DNA of 64,000 bases from Pisaster brevispinus (Eukaryota; Echinodermata; Asteroidea; Forcipulatida; Asteriidae), in contig JAMKCF010000022.1 in the NCBI GenBank assembly GCA_023634235.1, forward strand, positions 2,782,541 through 2,846,540, written 5' to 3'. Of this stretch, positions 12,681 through 24,498 are shown one piece after another. The translations under genes and the position numbers were made by a program. Positions within the stretch are counted from its first letter, which is position 1. Each line of letters starts with the position of its first letter. The notes beneath the pieces were generated by a model. It ran no database searches. It was not told the DNA's origin and saw only the letters and a list, made by a program, of their open reading frames with translations.

Positions 12681-13657
12681 ATTAGAAGGACAACGGATAC
12701 TGGATGATTCCCCAGTGTTAACCAAAAGTGATCTGTGTTACCGACAAATACAGATCAATTATCAGTGGCAACTGTCCTCATTTAAGCTTAAACATCAACT
12801 AAACAGTTTTAAAAATAACTCTTCCAGCAATTTCACAGTCTTCTGCTTTGAATAGTTTAAGTGCAAGAAGCTTACAAAGTATGCCCACTCCCCTCGATTA
12901 ATGTTTACAGATGTTGTAGCAGACTTCTTTTAGTGAATTGTACAGCAGTTTGTAGAAAGCAATCTTGTTTTTTCCTTTCCTTTTTTCAGAGTTCACACTA
13001 ATTTTCTGTCCCTGTCTTTGCTTGCTTAGAAAGTAATGATAATTTTTTTTGCACTTTAATATTTGCTTATCTTTACATAAATATTTAAAATGCACTAAAA
13101 CTTGGGTTGAACAGGAAACTGTTTTACAGGAATGTGATAGGCTGTTGAAAAAAACAACCTAAACTGTGAGCGCAAAGCGCAAAAACTTGCAAGCGCAAAG
13201 CCTACTTACTCTTTATATTTGGTTTTTAAAGGCCTACTCTGCAATCTGGGGCATTCTATTTGGTTTAACTTCATGTTTTTATAAATGTTGGGGGAGGGTG
13301 TCAAACTAAAAAGGATTTTACATCTCATAAGTAAAATATTGGGAATAGGTTCAATGTTTGTAACGCCATTCGAGTAAAATACTGACAACAAGTAAAATAT
13401 TGGCGATAAATAAAATATTGGCGAGAAGTAAAATAACAGTGCTAAGTATATTATGGTTTTATACAACTTAAATGGTAGACACAATTTTAATAAATAATTA
13501 TTGTTGGTGCATTTATCCTTAAGATTATTTTATCCAGAATATTCTGTGTAATTCTTGGTTGAACCAGATAATTTGTCTCCCAAATTTGTATTAAGCTACA
13601 CGTACACGTTTAAAAATTTTAAACTTTTTATTAGCTTTTAAAGTATTGTATATTTAG

Positions 13658-13778
13658 TGCTTTCCTGATTCCTGTGAAAAAAAACACAGGCATTTTACTC
13701 AGGTGGGATTCGAACCCACAAGCGTTGCCATGGCATTCTAGAGCAGATGTCTTACCACTAAACCACCGAGATTGCTCA
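13658..13778 (-). mobile_element. tRNA-derived SINE, family 1 (unit B)
   Basis: Near-identical copy of the element at 4121-4241, carried along by the segmental duplication rather than by a new insertion. A- and B-box-like motifs are on the minus strand. Confidence 0.75.
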
Positions 13779-14132
13779 GTAGCTAGAGGTAGTTGGAACC
13801 CTACATTTTAGCAGCAGGTACCACAGAGGACCACTGAAAAATCAGCCTTGATATCAATGTGATACAATGTCTTGAACATTCTAAACGTTAAGACATACAG
13901 ACCTCAGAGGCCTTCCAAAGTTCTCTCATCTATATGATGAGCAAATAAACCCAGTTTGAGTTTCTATGTGTAAGAAGTAGCTTATTTTGGAATTGAGTGT
14001 CACAAGTGCTTCAAAAAATGTGTTACTGTAAATATTAATTGTCATCTGATGTGTATTCATTAAGTTGTTTTCAAAGATTATTAGTGAATGTTTGACGGGC
14101 GTGCCAAACTGGTGGCAGTGCCCCTTGCGGTC

Positions 14133-14405
14133 TAGTCTTGGTCCATGACGTTTCTATTCCGTAGTCCACGAACGATCCACGTAGTATACGACGCCCCACT
14201 TATCACAATTTGTTGCCGAAAGAGGGCGCTATATATACACTAACCGCTATCACCCCACGAACCGCTATCGCAGAAACAGCGGTTCGTGGGGTGATAGCGG
14301 TTAGTGTATATATAGCGCCCTCTTTCGGCGTGAAAAGTGGGACGTCGTACGTGGATGGATCGTCCGTGGTGGACAACAGAATAGAAACGTCATGGACCAA
14401 GACTA
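14133..14405. mobile_element. Palindromic MITE with 9-bp target duplication (unit B)
   Basis: Duplicate of the 4596-4868 element with the same TAGTCTTGGTCC termini and cttgcggtc flanks. A few substitutions in the arms distinguish it from the unit A copy. Confidence 0.9.
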
Positions 14406-14827
14406 CTTGCGGTCATGATAATTGGCCCTTGGAAAAAAGTAGGAAAGTTTGATTGAATACAAGGGCTGACCTACATGTGCATGTAGTTCAGGATATTATA
14501 GACTTTCAGACTATTAAACAACAATTTTCCTTATTTTCTGTGAGCGAAAAAAAGAGAGATAAAAAACAAATAAATAACAATCTGAAATTAGATTTAAGTA
14601 CAAAGATTATCATTCCTGCCCTTGATAGAAGTGCAGACAAACATCTTTTTTGCCCGAAGCGCACTCCATGTCATCACAGTGTTTTTTTATTGGTTTAAGT
14701 TAATTTACCATGCTATATCAGACACATATGGAGTGGCATAATTCGGTCACTAGTTCACGTCTAAGCACCCCAAGGGCCTGTGCAGAAATGTTGAATTTGG
14801 TCACAACAACTGTTAACACCGTGTCCT

Positions 14828-16417
14828 TCTGTTCATGTTTGGGAAGTTGATGACCAACTGAAAAAGATTAAATGTAAGAAGGCAGGAGGGCCAGATCAAA
14901 TTCCTGCATCGCTCATACATGAATTTGCATATGAATTAAGTAAACCATTGACAAACATTCTTAATTCGTCTTACCAAGAAGGTTTGGTTCCAGATCAGTG
15001 GAAAAAAGCTACAGTTATTCCTTTGCCAAAAAGCTCTCCTCCATCTTAGAAAAATCTTCGTCCAGTGTCATTAACAGACCATTTTGCTAAATTATCCGAA
15101 CATTTTATTGTGAAATGGATTACCTCAGATATTGGCACAAATTTGGATACGAACCAGTTTGGTAATAGGAATAAGGTTTCAACAGCTCATTACCTTGTCA
15201 AATTGATTAATAACTTATGTTCTCATGCTGACACTCCAAGGAGTCATAGTAGCTTAGTAGTAACAGATCTTCACTAAGGCCTTTGATCGGATTGATCATA
15301 ATATTCTTGACTAAGACCTGCTTCGGTTGGGCACACGCCCATCATTTATTCCTTGGATATGTAGCTTTTTAACTGAGCGATCTCAATGTGTCAGATACAA
15401 AAAATGTGTTATCTAATTTTAGAATCCTTAAAGGTGGCCTACCCCAAGGCACAAAATTTGGTCCATTGGGTTTTCTTGCCAAATTAAATGATGCCTTAGA
15501 TAGTGGTTCCGACATGGTTAATAGTAACAATGTTCTCTCCGACTGTTTAAAATATGTAGATGATATGACCATTGTAGAAAACCATTCTAGTGATGAAAGA
15601 CGATTTATTCAGTCTACTTTAGATGAATTTGGTGACTGGGCTGTACAAAACAATATGATGATCAACCCTTCTTAATGTGCTAATATGAATGTTTGTTTTA
15701 CGAAAAACATAACCCAGTGAAAGCCCCTTCAGATTTTGGATACTGATCTTCAGGTAGTTGATTGTATTACAATCCTTGGCATTTTAATAAGCTCAGATCT
15801 TAAATGGGATAAACGTGTAAATCACATTAACAGTTAGGCCTGTAGTAAAATATTTATGCTTAAACTTTTATAAAAAATTAAATTTATCCCATTCTGACTT
15901 GTTGACAATATACAAAGGTTACATCCGGCCAATTACAGAATATGCCACTCAAGCTTGGAACGCTGGGTTAACTAAAGCTCAGATTGATAAGTTGGAGTCA
16001 ATTCAGAAACGACTACCTTGGTTGTAAATCCTCTCTAATCAAATGTAATTTATTATCATTACAAGATCGCAGAAGGAAATTATGCTTAAATTTTGCCACG
16101 TCGTGAAAAGACTCTCATTCATTTAGGGACTGGTTACCACAACCAAGTGCAATATCAACTCAGGCAGGCCAACAGGATATCTCAAGTTATGTGTAAGACT
16201 AACCGTTTTAAAAATAGTCCGATTCCCTATTTTGTTAATATTTTAAATGCCGATAGTGCTGCTTTTTAAACTTTTTGTATTGTTGTGCCTGTATGTGTTA
16301 TTTTTTACTGTGTAATAAGCCTCTTTATATTTTATATTTATCCTGTATGCATTGTCTCAATTTAGCCTTTGGCTACAAGTGTTTTTAATAAACCAGAATA
16401 ATAATAATAATAAAAAT
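14828..16417 (+). mobile_element. Decayed LINE reverse transcriptase (unit B)
   Basis: Duplicate of the unit A LINE with the same blocks and YVDD at 15554-15565. It carries extra damage: the AAA lysine codon of the NPSK block has become TAA, and a base is inserted in the A/T run near 15870. These differences arose after the A/B duplication and show that the copy is not under constraint. Confidence 0.85.
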
Positions 16418-17257
16418 AATTGTTCAATAAATATTTTTTAACTGTTTTCTTTATACTTGTGAGGTGTTTATGCAAATTTGTATAACAAGGTTTTTAGTGG
16501 TTGGGGTTTTTAATTCTTCATTGTGTGCTTTTACACCATGGTATACAATTAATTAATGAGTTTGTTTACTGATTAACTGGTTTACTGTTTATTTTGTTGT
16601 GATTTCCTGACAGCCTTCAGCAATTTTGTGTAGAATGCTTTATGAAGAAAAAAATATTGTTTTGATTACTATTAAGCAGCTGACATTGTCTACCTGTGTA
16701 ATTCTTAATAAATGCTTAATTCTTATATATAGATTTTACCAAAACACTTGGAAAGAATTACTCAGTTTTTTATGCTTGAGTAAAAGCATTGTACATGTGA
16801 TGTCTGAACCAGGGAGAATGCTGGGTACATCAGTATCTGTGCAAGTCCTCATTGAGTAAATTAGAGCAGCCATTTTAACTGCATGGCAATTTGTAGTTTT
16901 CCCATCAGTTCATCGGGCCCAGTTTGCCATAAGAGTGTCACGTTTGTCCATAATTATGGCCTGAAAAAAAAGTTTGTTGGCATAATGGGCCAAAAAAAAA
17001 TAGGAAAGGTGGGTAGTTCTCTTTAATATAATACATGTTTTGCAAAGTTTCCCCGTCTCATATCCCAAACAGTGTTTACATGTACGTACTGTGACCAGTC
17101 TTGCCGAGGAAGAAATTGTAACTGTCTCTAATCGAACACTGTATCGTCCATTTGTTTCCAATTTGACAAGAACTTCTTTTTTTTGCAATCTAATTGAAAA
17201 AAAGATTTCACCAAAATACTAAGTATCAGATAGAAAATTGGGTGGTTGAACTCAGAC

Positions 17258-17365
17258 AAATTTGACAAGAGCTGGATTTGAACCCACTACTAATGTGCCA
17301 GCGCTCTACCAACTGAGCTATCTAGTTCTATGTTGGCGGTCTACCTATTTTGTCAATATCTTTGT
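17258..17365 (-). mobile_element. tRNA-derived SINE, family 2 (unit B)
   Basis: Copy of the element at 7730-7832 carried in the duplication. A small deletion just upstream (ctataccaatt is missing) distinguishes the two units. Confidence 0.7.
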
Positions 17366-19139
17366 TTGGAGGTGGCAGACAATTGTATTTTCAGCTTTTT
17401 TACAACGTACTATTGGCTCATGATTGTTAGCTACTATTTATTCATTTATTTCTTATCTTCCATGGGGGAATAACTGGATTGTTCCCACTATTTCTACAAG
17501 CAACTCAAGTTAACCACAACGCAACACAACACAACACACACATCCACAAATTCACTGTTTGACATGACCCCATAGCTAGCCTTGAAAGCACACAATAATA
17601 GCACTCATGCAGAGCACAACAGCAAACTTACGTCTGTTGGGAGAGGGAAAAGGTTAAATTGTACGTGATGAAACTGCTACCTTTTAAATGTAATGTTAGT
17701 TGGTTGACTGACATTATTCCTGATAACTTGATGACTGTGTTTACTTTTTTAGAACCTGGCAGTGTACCTTACCCTTAATGTTACAGGTATGATGCTTCAG
17801 TATTTGAGAGGGTGAAGACACCAAGGTATTTTTCTCCTTGGTAAAGGGCATCTCTATGTTGAAATTGTAAATGTCTATTGGAATATTTCAAGGGGCACCG
17901 AGACAATGACCAGGGGCAAGAAATACTCCATGACAAATCAGGCCCGATGGTACATGTACATGTACCTTTAAATGGTACGTGTACTGTACATGAAGCAATT
18001 CATTATGTATTTCTCATATTGGGGAAACCCCCTCACTCTGCAATAACATGTACTTGCACAGATGTGTTTGGAATTCTATGTAATGAGAAATTGCTTCAAG
18101 TACATTGTCCAAGTACGGGAGTAATACCTCCAAAACATGCACGTACATGTCCATGAAATTACTTCATTACACTGACATTGTGTCTAACCCAACAGGCTGT
18201 CTGAATTAGCTGCAAGTGATTAAAGTAAGCGTTCTACATTCAACATTGTTCTCATCTGACAACATTGTACTTCCAGATACATCTAAAGTAAGTTTCTGAT
18301 TGTTGAATACTCTTACCATCACCTGGTCACTGATAACTTTTTGTGTTCTGTCTTAATGCAATGAAATGCAGGACATGACTGTCTTGTTTTTGTCAACAGT
18401 GTTGGCAAATTGTTGTAATTTTGAAAAATAGTTCTTAGTTCTTAAGGTTACAGCATTTAGATGTAGATGTACTGTAGCTAATTAAAGTCAACCTTAAAAC
18501 CAAACTACGGGTCACAACAGTGGCCACCCCCCTGCTCAAAATCCTTTCCTCCCCCCAATGAGATTGAAAAAATGCACAAGTGAATGGTTCAATACATTTA
18601 ATAGCCCCCTCCCCCAACTATGTCTTTGCCCTCGATTGCCCTCCAAGATGAAAAAGTCTAGTTATGCGACAAGGGGAACTAACAAATTTTAGGGTTGGTC
18701 GCCAAAAGTGTCAAAAGTACAACAAAGCAACAAAGAACGTCTCAAAATTGATGAACCTATCATACTTTCCCTCACCTTTTGTTATCAGGTTAACGCAATT
18801 AGTAATAAATATCATTCGATAAAAACTAAATGCTTCAATAAGTTCTTCTGGTAACCAGTGAAATATGACCAGATGACATACGTTCAAGTGAACATGTATG
18901 CACACATAACCTTTTTTGGCTACACGACAGGAGGTCGGGTAAACCTTATTTTGTATCACTCAGAATACTGGAACATTATCATGCCCTGACATTCCACTGT
19001 GCAAAACTTTGGTTCCCTCCTACAAAGAAGGATAAAGGGTACAGGAATTTGTGCTCAAAATCTCCCTTTTTCCAGGGGTTATTGTGTATTTCTCCACTCT
19101 AGACCATCGTCCTTTTGTTGTTCAAACAAACGATTGTTT
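17366..19139. other. Unit B spacer, no gene seen
   Basis: Counterpart of 7833-9610, with scattered substitutions and small indels. No splice-bounded exon or RNA gene was recognised. Confidence 0.5.
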
Positions 19140-20131
19140 ATCATTGTATTCCACATATTGGAAGGTAAGTCCGAGTAGCTGAGATTCTAGCCTACCATGG
19201 CTGATCCAGGAAATCCAAAGCCAATTATCAGCAGTGGCTTTTTTGCGATGCAAAGTGAAGGCATGTGATATTTTCTTGGATGAGAAAAAAAAATCCCAGT
19301 GCATTTTATGAAAATGTCTGTTGTCTTTGGTTTGTTCAGTCAGGAGTTAGAGGGTGAACTCAATGTACATTTAGGCGGATGTTTAAGTGTACAATTTTGT
19401 GGTAAAAAAGGCTGCAGAACGTGTCGCCAGCTCTGATATACCAATGGAAATAAAACTAATGTTCAACTTTTCAAGAAATACATGTACTTGTAGTAGTAAT
19501 GTAGCATATTGGCTTTCGCAAACTCAAGGATTGACCATACATCTCTCCAACCCATTGTCCAGTATACCTAAGCTAGACTGCAAACACTAAACCTTCACTC
19601 CTTTGTGGGCTACTTTCGCACTGCCTTGTTCGCGTCATCCCACCAACAAAAGGCACCAACAATAAAGTTTGATAATGAGGGAACCTAAAAATCACTGGAG
19701 CGCAAATCCCTTCGTTGCACAGGGCAATTTTGGAACGTGACAATTTTGGAACGACTCCGTGGCCTGCGAACGCGTTCTTAATTTATCCATGTTCCCTGAG
19801 TGCACAAGTAAATTTGATACTCAACAGAATTGAAAGATATTCATCAAACTCAAAGTCAACATTTGAACATCATTTCTTTCTGTAAAATAAATAAAGATAT
19901 TGAATCGCAAAACATAAGACCACTGAACTTGTCTGGTTGTGAGATGATTGGTTGAGTGCTAAAATCATTGGCCTTGGGCATGCAGTCCAGGGTAAATTTT
20001 TAGCCCTGTGTAAAGCCATACTTTTTTGTCCAACGCACATTTGCTTGAACTCTGCTCTTTTGTGTGTTTTCATTTTTTACACAGTATCGTAGCTTTAAGA
20101 ATGTTAACGTTATTTTTCAGAGTTGAAAAAC

Positions 20132-22258
20132 ATGGACGTGACGCCAGGCCACTGTTGGCGTTGTGAGAAACCTCTCCCTGATTGTGTGGAGCGGTGCAAT
20201 TGTTGTAACAAGGCCGTTTACTGCAGCAACTTATGCCAAAAGCGAGATCTAGTCAGACATGGTGCTGTTGAATGCAAGATATTTGGACCCAAAGTGTGCA
20301 CTTATTGCAAGAAAGAAGGTGACCATAAGCAGGTCAGTATGCAATGAAGGTATAGGGATACAATGCTGATAACAACAATTCTTTAGTTTAAAAAAAAGAA
20401 AAAAAGAAGATTATTTAGGATCTTTCTTTGTTATGGTACCAGTCATCGTGAGAAAACTGAAATGCTGTTAGATATTTGTTCTGTTTCTTGGAAACTATAA
20501 ATTAGATTGAAGTTAAACCATACATGTTGCCTCATTTTTAAGGCTGAATCAATCCATCTCTTTCATTTTCACTTTCAGTGTTCTGGATGCGGCATGGAAT
20601 GGTACTGCAATGTGTCATGCCAAAAGAAGGACCGTTCAGGTCACAAGGCAACTTGCAAGGACATCGAAGTGTTCATTGCAGAACTTGCCATGCAGTTGAA
20701 TGACCTGTTCACTACTAATGCTCAAGACCAGGCCAGCGACTCAAAGGATGCTAAACTACGTGCACCTCAGACAAAATATTTTGGCGACACGATAGCGCAC
20801 AACTTCCTACAACTTGCAGAGAACGAATGGGCTGGTGATTCACTTGGAAGAAAAGGGTTAGTACGTGACTTCCACGTTCTGTCAACAGGATGCGGGAATC
20901 TGTGCAACACCCTTTTGACTGCTGCTTCCCTGCCAGCAGAATATCAAGGGAAACTCCACATTACACTGAATGATTCTGACCGTTTTGTCATGGCCAGAAA
21001 CGTCCTGTTTCTCTTTATATCGTTACATGGAGAAGGTGATGAAAGCCTGGCTTCTAGTATAGCCACCATTTGGTATTCACTGCACATTTCAAGAAAAGAT
21101 TATAAGCTGATACAGAGAAGCTTGCAGGAGCTTCTAAAAATCAATGCTGAGAGATTCCAGAAACTTGTGGGTGGATCAGTAATCATCAGTGATGCAGATC
21201 TTGATAAGATACGGGATGTCTGGAAGCGTTGGTATTCCCTTTCTTGTCAGCGCATAAAGAGTTCTTCCATCAACCTTAGCCAAGTGCGAAGGGAATGGTT
21301 TGCACAACAAGATAAAGAATTCTTCCATGAGATCCAGTTCTATCGGGAGAGTCTTTCAGAAATGGAAGCCGTGTCCATTGGACAGTGGTTTGACCGTGGT
21401 TTGTTCCTTCCAGATGAAACCAAGAAGAGTGATCTACCCTATGATAATCCAACCCTGACAGGACCGGTGTTGCATACATTAACTGTGAGAGATGGATATT
21501 TAAGCACAAAGACAGAAAGAAAGATTATATATCAGTATTGTGTTACCCCACATCAAACACCCTTCCGAGCCTGGGACTGCAATCAAGTCAAACAGCGTGC
21601 ACATCTTTCCAGCTCCTCAGTGACAGGGATGTACCACGCCTACGTGGTAGATCTTCTGCAGAAAACAAAAGCCCTCTTCACTCAAGGAAGGCTACAGATT
21701 CACCTCCTGGTCAGCAGCTTCTTAGATGTTCCAAATACCCATACAACCCTCGGTATGATGGACTACGACAGGATCTTCACATCCAGCCTAGCTGACTCCA
21801 TCGGCATCCGCAAACTACTTCAAACATTTAGGCCGCTGCTGAATGCTCACAACAAAAATGCAGTGATAGTTACTGAGACATTGAATTGGTTTCTTCACAT
21901 CCCAGAAGCTCTCATGATAGATACTAACAAAACTATGCAGCTGTACAAAAGAGACACTGGAAAGCAGCTGTGCTCCCCTGAGGCTTTCAGCAATCAGACT
22001 GAATATCATGACAACAGCCAGTGGTTTATGGTGTACCTACGAGCAGCCATGATGGCTGGCGGCCTCGACCTACCTATGCTTGAAGACATCCCATCTTTCA
22101 ACCAGGCTATGCAAGTTGAGGGTTTGCGTATGCGGGACTTCAGGAAGGAATTAAACAAGCTAGTGCCATTCCAATGCCGTGTCAATGCAAAATGGCCTTC
22201 ACAGCCGATAGGCATAGAAAGAGCAATGGAGTGGTGTGTTCCACCAGCGGCTGACTGA
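20132..22258 (+). CDS. Double MYND zinc finger / DUF4470 protein, copy C
   Basis: Exons 20132-20332 and 20579-22258 give 626 aa, the same length and intron phase as copy B. All sixteen cysteine/histidine ligands of the two MYND fingers are present; an extra cysteine replaces arginine at residue 24. The DUF4470-like block at about residues 140-235 is intact. It has the most private amino-acid changes of the three, for example in the stretch after the DUF4470 block (INAERFQKLV; SQVRREWFAQQDK). The many conservative changes with no stop or frameshift suggest it has remained a working protein. Function is unknown beyond the finger class. Confidence 0.88.
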
Positions 22259-23334
22259 GTTAGAAGGACAACGAATACTGGATGTTTCCCCAGTGTTAAC
22301 CAAAAGTGATCTGTGTAACTGACAAATACTGAACAATTATTAGTGGCAACTAACCCAACATTTATAAGCTTAAACATCAACTAAACAATTTTAAAAATAA
22401 CTCTTCCAGCAATTTCTGTGGCTTCTGCTTTGATTAGTTTAAGTGCAAGAAGCTTACAAAGTATGCCCACTCCCCTCAATTATTGTTACTGATGTTGTAG
22501 CAGACTTCTTTTATTGAATTGTACAGCAGTTTGTAGAAAGCAATCTTGCTTTTTCTTTTCCTTTTTTCAGAGTTCACAATAATTTTCTGTCTCTGTCTTT
22601 GCTTGCTTAGAAAGTAATGATCACTTTATTTGCACTTTAATCTTTGCTTATCTTTACATACAAATTAAAAATGCAATTAAACTTGGGTTGAACAGGAAAC
22701 TGTTTTACAGGAATGTGATAGGCTGTTGAAAAAAAAACCTTTACCTGTGAGCATATAGCGCAAAAACTTGCAAGCTCAAAGCCTACTTTCTGATTATCTT
22801 TGGTTTTTAAAGCCCTACTCTGGAATCTGGGGCATTCTATTTGGTTTTATCTCCATGTTTTTATAAATGTGCCCTTAATAAAAAAAAAATATTTGGGGAG
22901 GGTGTCAAACAAAAAAGGATTTTACATCTCATAAGTAAAGTATTGGAAATAGGTTCAATGTTTGTAACGCCATTCGAGTAAAATACTGGCAACAAGTAAA
23001 ATTTTGGCAGTAAGTAGAACTAGTTGTCACGAGTAGAGTAATGGTTGTAGGTAAATATTGGCAATAAGTAAAATATTGGCAATAAATTAAATAATGGCGA
23101 GAAGTAAAACAATAGTGCTAAGTATATTATGGTTTTATACAACTCAAATGGTAGAGACAATTCTAATAAATATTTATTGTTAATAATTTTTCCTTAAGAT
23201 TATTTTATCCAGAATATTCTGTGTAATTCTTGGTTGAACCCAATAATTTGTCTCCCAAATTTGTATTAAACTACACGTACACGTTTAAAAATGTTAAACT
23301 TTTTATTAGCTTTTAAAGTATTGCATATTTAAAG

Positions 23335-23447
23335 CTTTGCTGATTCCTGTAAGAAAAAACACAGGCATTCTAATCAGGCGGGATTCGAACCCACAACCGT
23401 TGCCATTCTAGAGCAGATGTCTTACCACTAAACCACCCAGATTGCCC
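23335..23447 (-). mobile_element. tRNA-derived SINE, family 1 (unit C)
   Basis: Orthologous position to the SINEs of units A and B but more diverged, with a deletion of the ccatgg segment in the anticodon-arm region. The insertion therefore predates the triplication. Confidence 0.7.
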
Positions 23448-23746
23448 GGTAGCTAGAGGTAGTTGGAACCCTACATTTTAGCAGCAGGTCCCACAGAGGA
23501 CCACTGAAACATCAGCCTTGATATCAATGTGATACATTGTCTTAAACATTCTAAACGTTAAGACATACAGACCTCAGAGGCCTTCCAAAGTTCTCTCATC
23601 TATACGATGAGCAAATAAACCCAGTTTTGAGTTTCTATGTGTAAGAAGTAGCTTATTTTGGAATTGAGTGTCACAAGTGCTTCAAAAAATGTGTTACTGT
23701 AAATATTAATTGTCATCTGATGTGTATTCATTAAGTTGTTTTCATA

Positions 23747-23848
23747 GATTATTAGTGAATGTTTGACAGGCATGCCAAACTGTTGGCAGTGCCCCTTGAT
23801 TATTAGTCAATGTTTGACGGGCGTGCCAAACTGTTGGCAGTGCCCCTT
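23747..23848. repeat. 51-bp tandem duplication at the MITE empty site
   Basis: Two adjacent copies (23747-23797 and 23798-23848) begin gattattagt and end gcagtgcccctt. Units A and B have one copy. It lies immediately upstream of the position where the MITE sits in A and B. Confidence 0.85.
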
Positions 23849-24219
23849 GTGGTCATGATATTTGGGCCTTGGAAAAAAAGTAGGAAAGTTTGATTGAATT
23901 CAAGGGCTGACCTACATGTGCATGTAGTTCAGGATATTATAGACTTTTCAGACTATTAAACAAAAATGTTCCTGATTTTCTGTGAGCGAAAAAAAAGAGA
24001 GATAAAAACAAATAAATAAAAATCTCAAATTAGATTTAAGTACAAAGATTATCGTGCCTTCCCTTGACAGAAGTGCAGACAAACACCCTTTTTGCCCGAC
24101 ACGTACTCCATGTCATCACAGTGTTTTTTATTGGTTTAAGTTAATTTACCATGCAATATTATACACATATGGACTGGCATAATTCAGTCACTAGTTCACA
24201 TCTATGCACCCCAAGGGCT

Positions 24220-24498
24220 AAATATGCCTGTGCATGTGTCCTTTATAACACACCTCAGTCCAAAATATGAAGGAAAAACAATGTATATTAATTGAATTAA
24301 GTATTTGTGATTTTAGTTGATGTTTACTGTTCACATCGAGAGAGGGCACTGTAACCATACTTTTTTTGAGTATTTCAGTGCCAGCAAGAGATGTGTTATA
24401 AATCAAGTTAAGCAGGTATGTAGTAATGTATGCAACCAGTCTTAGGAATGTAACCAATTAATAAATAAATAAATAACTGAAATGGCAGTGGTACTCAC
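24220..24498. other. Unique junction between the gene array and NUBP1
   Basis: AT-rich unique sequence between the end of unit C and the last visible NUBP1 exon. No NUBP1 C-terminal exon was found on the minus strand here. A short (AATA)n run lies near 24460. Confidence 0.5.

Larger units (their letters stand above)
9611..19139. repeat. Tandem segmental duplication, unit B
   Basis: Second copy of the unit, 9529 bp, with the same order of parts as unit A. Its 5' part, through exon 1 and the first third of exon 2, matches unit C better. From about 11480 onward it matches unit A almost exactly, including the MITE and LINE insertions. This mosaic points to unequal crossover or gene conversion inside the coding exon. 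Confidence 0.95.
19140..24219. repeat. Tandem segmental duplication, unit C (truncated)
   Basis: Third copy. It follows units A and B through the gene, the 3' flank and the family 1 SINE, then ends near 24219, where A and B enter the sequence just before their LINE. The region downstream of the gene is visibly more diverged from A and B than they are from each other. It lacks the palindromic MITE and has its own 51-bp duplication at the same place. Confidence 0.93.
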
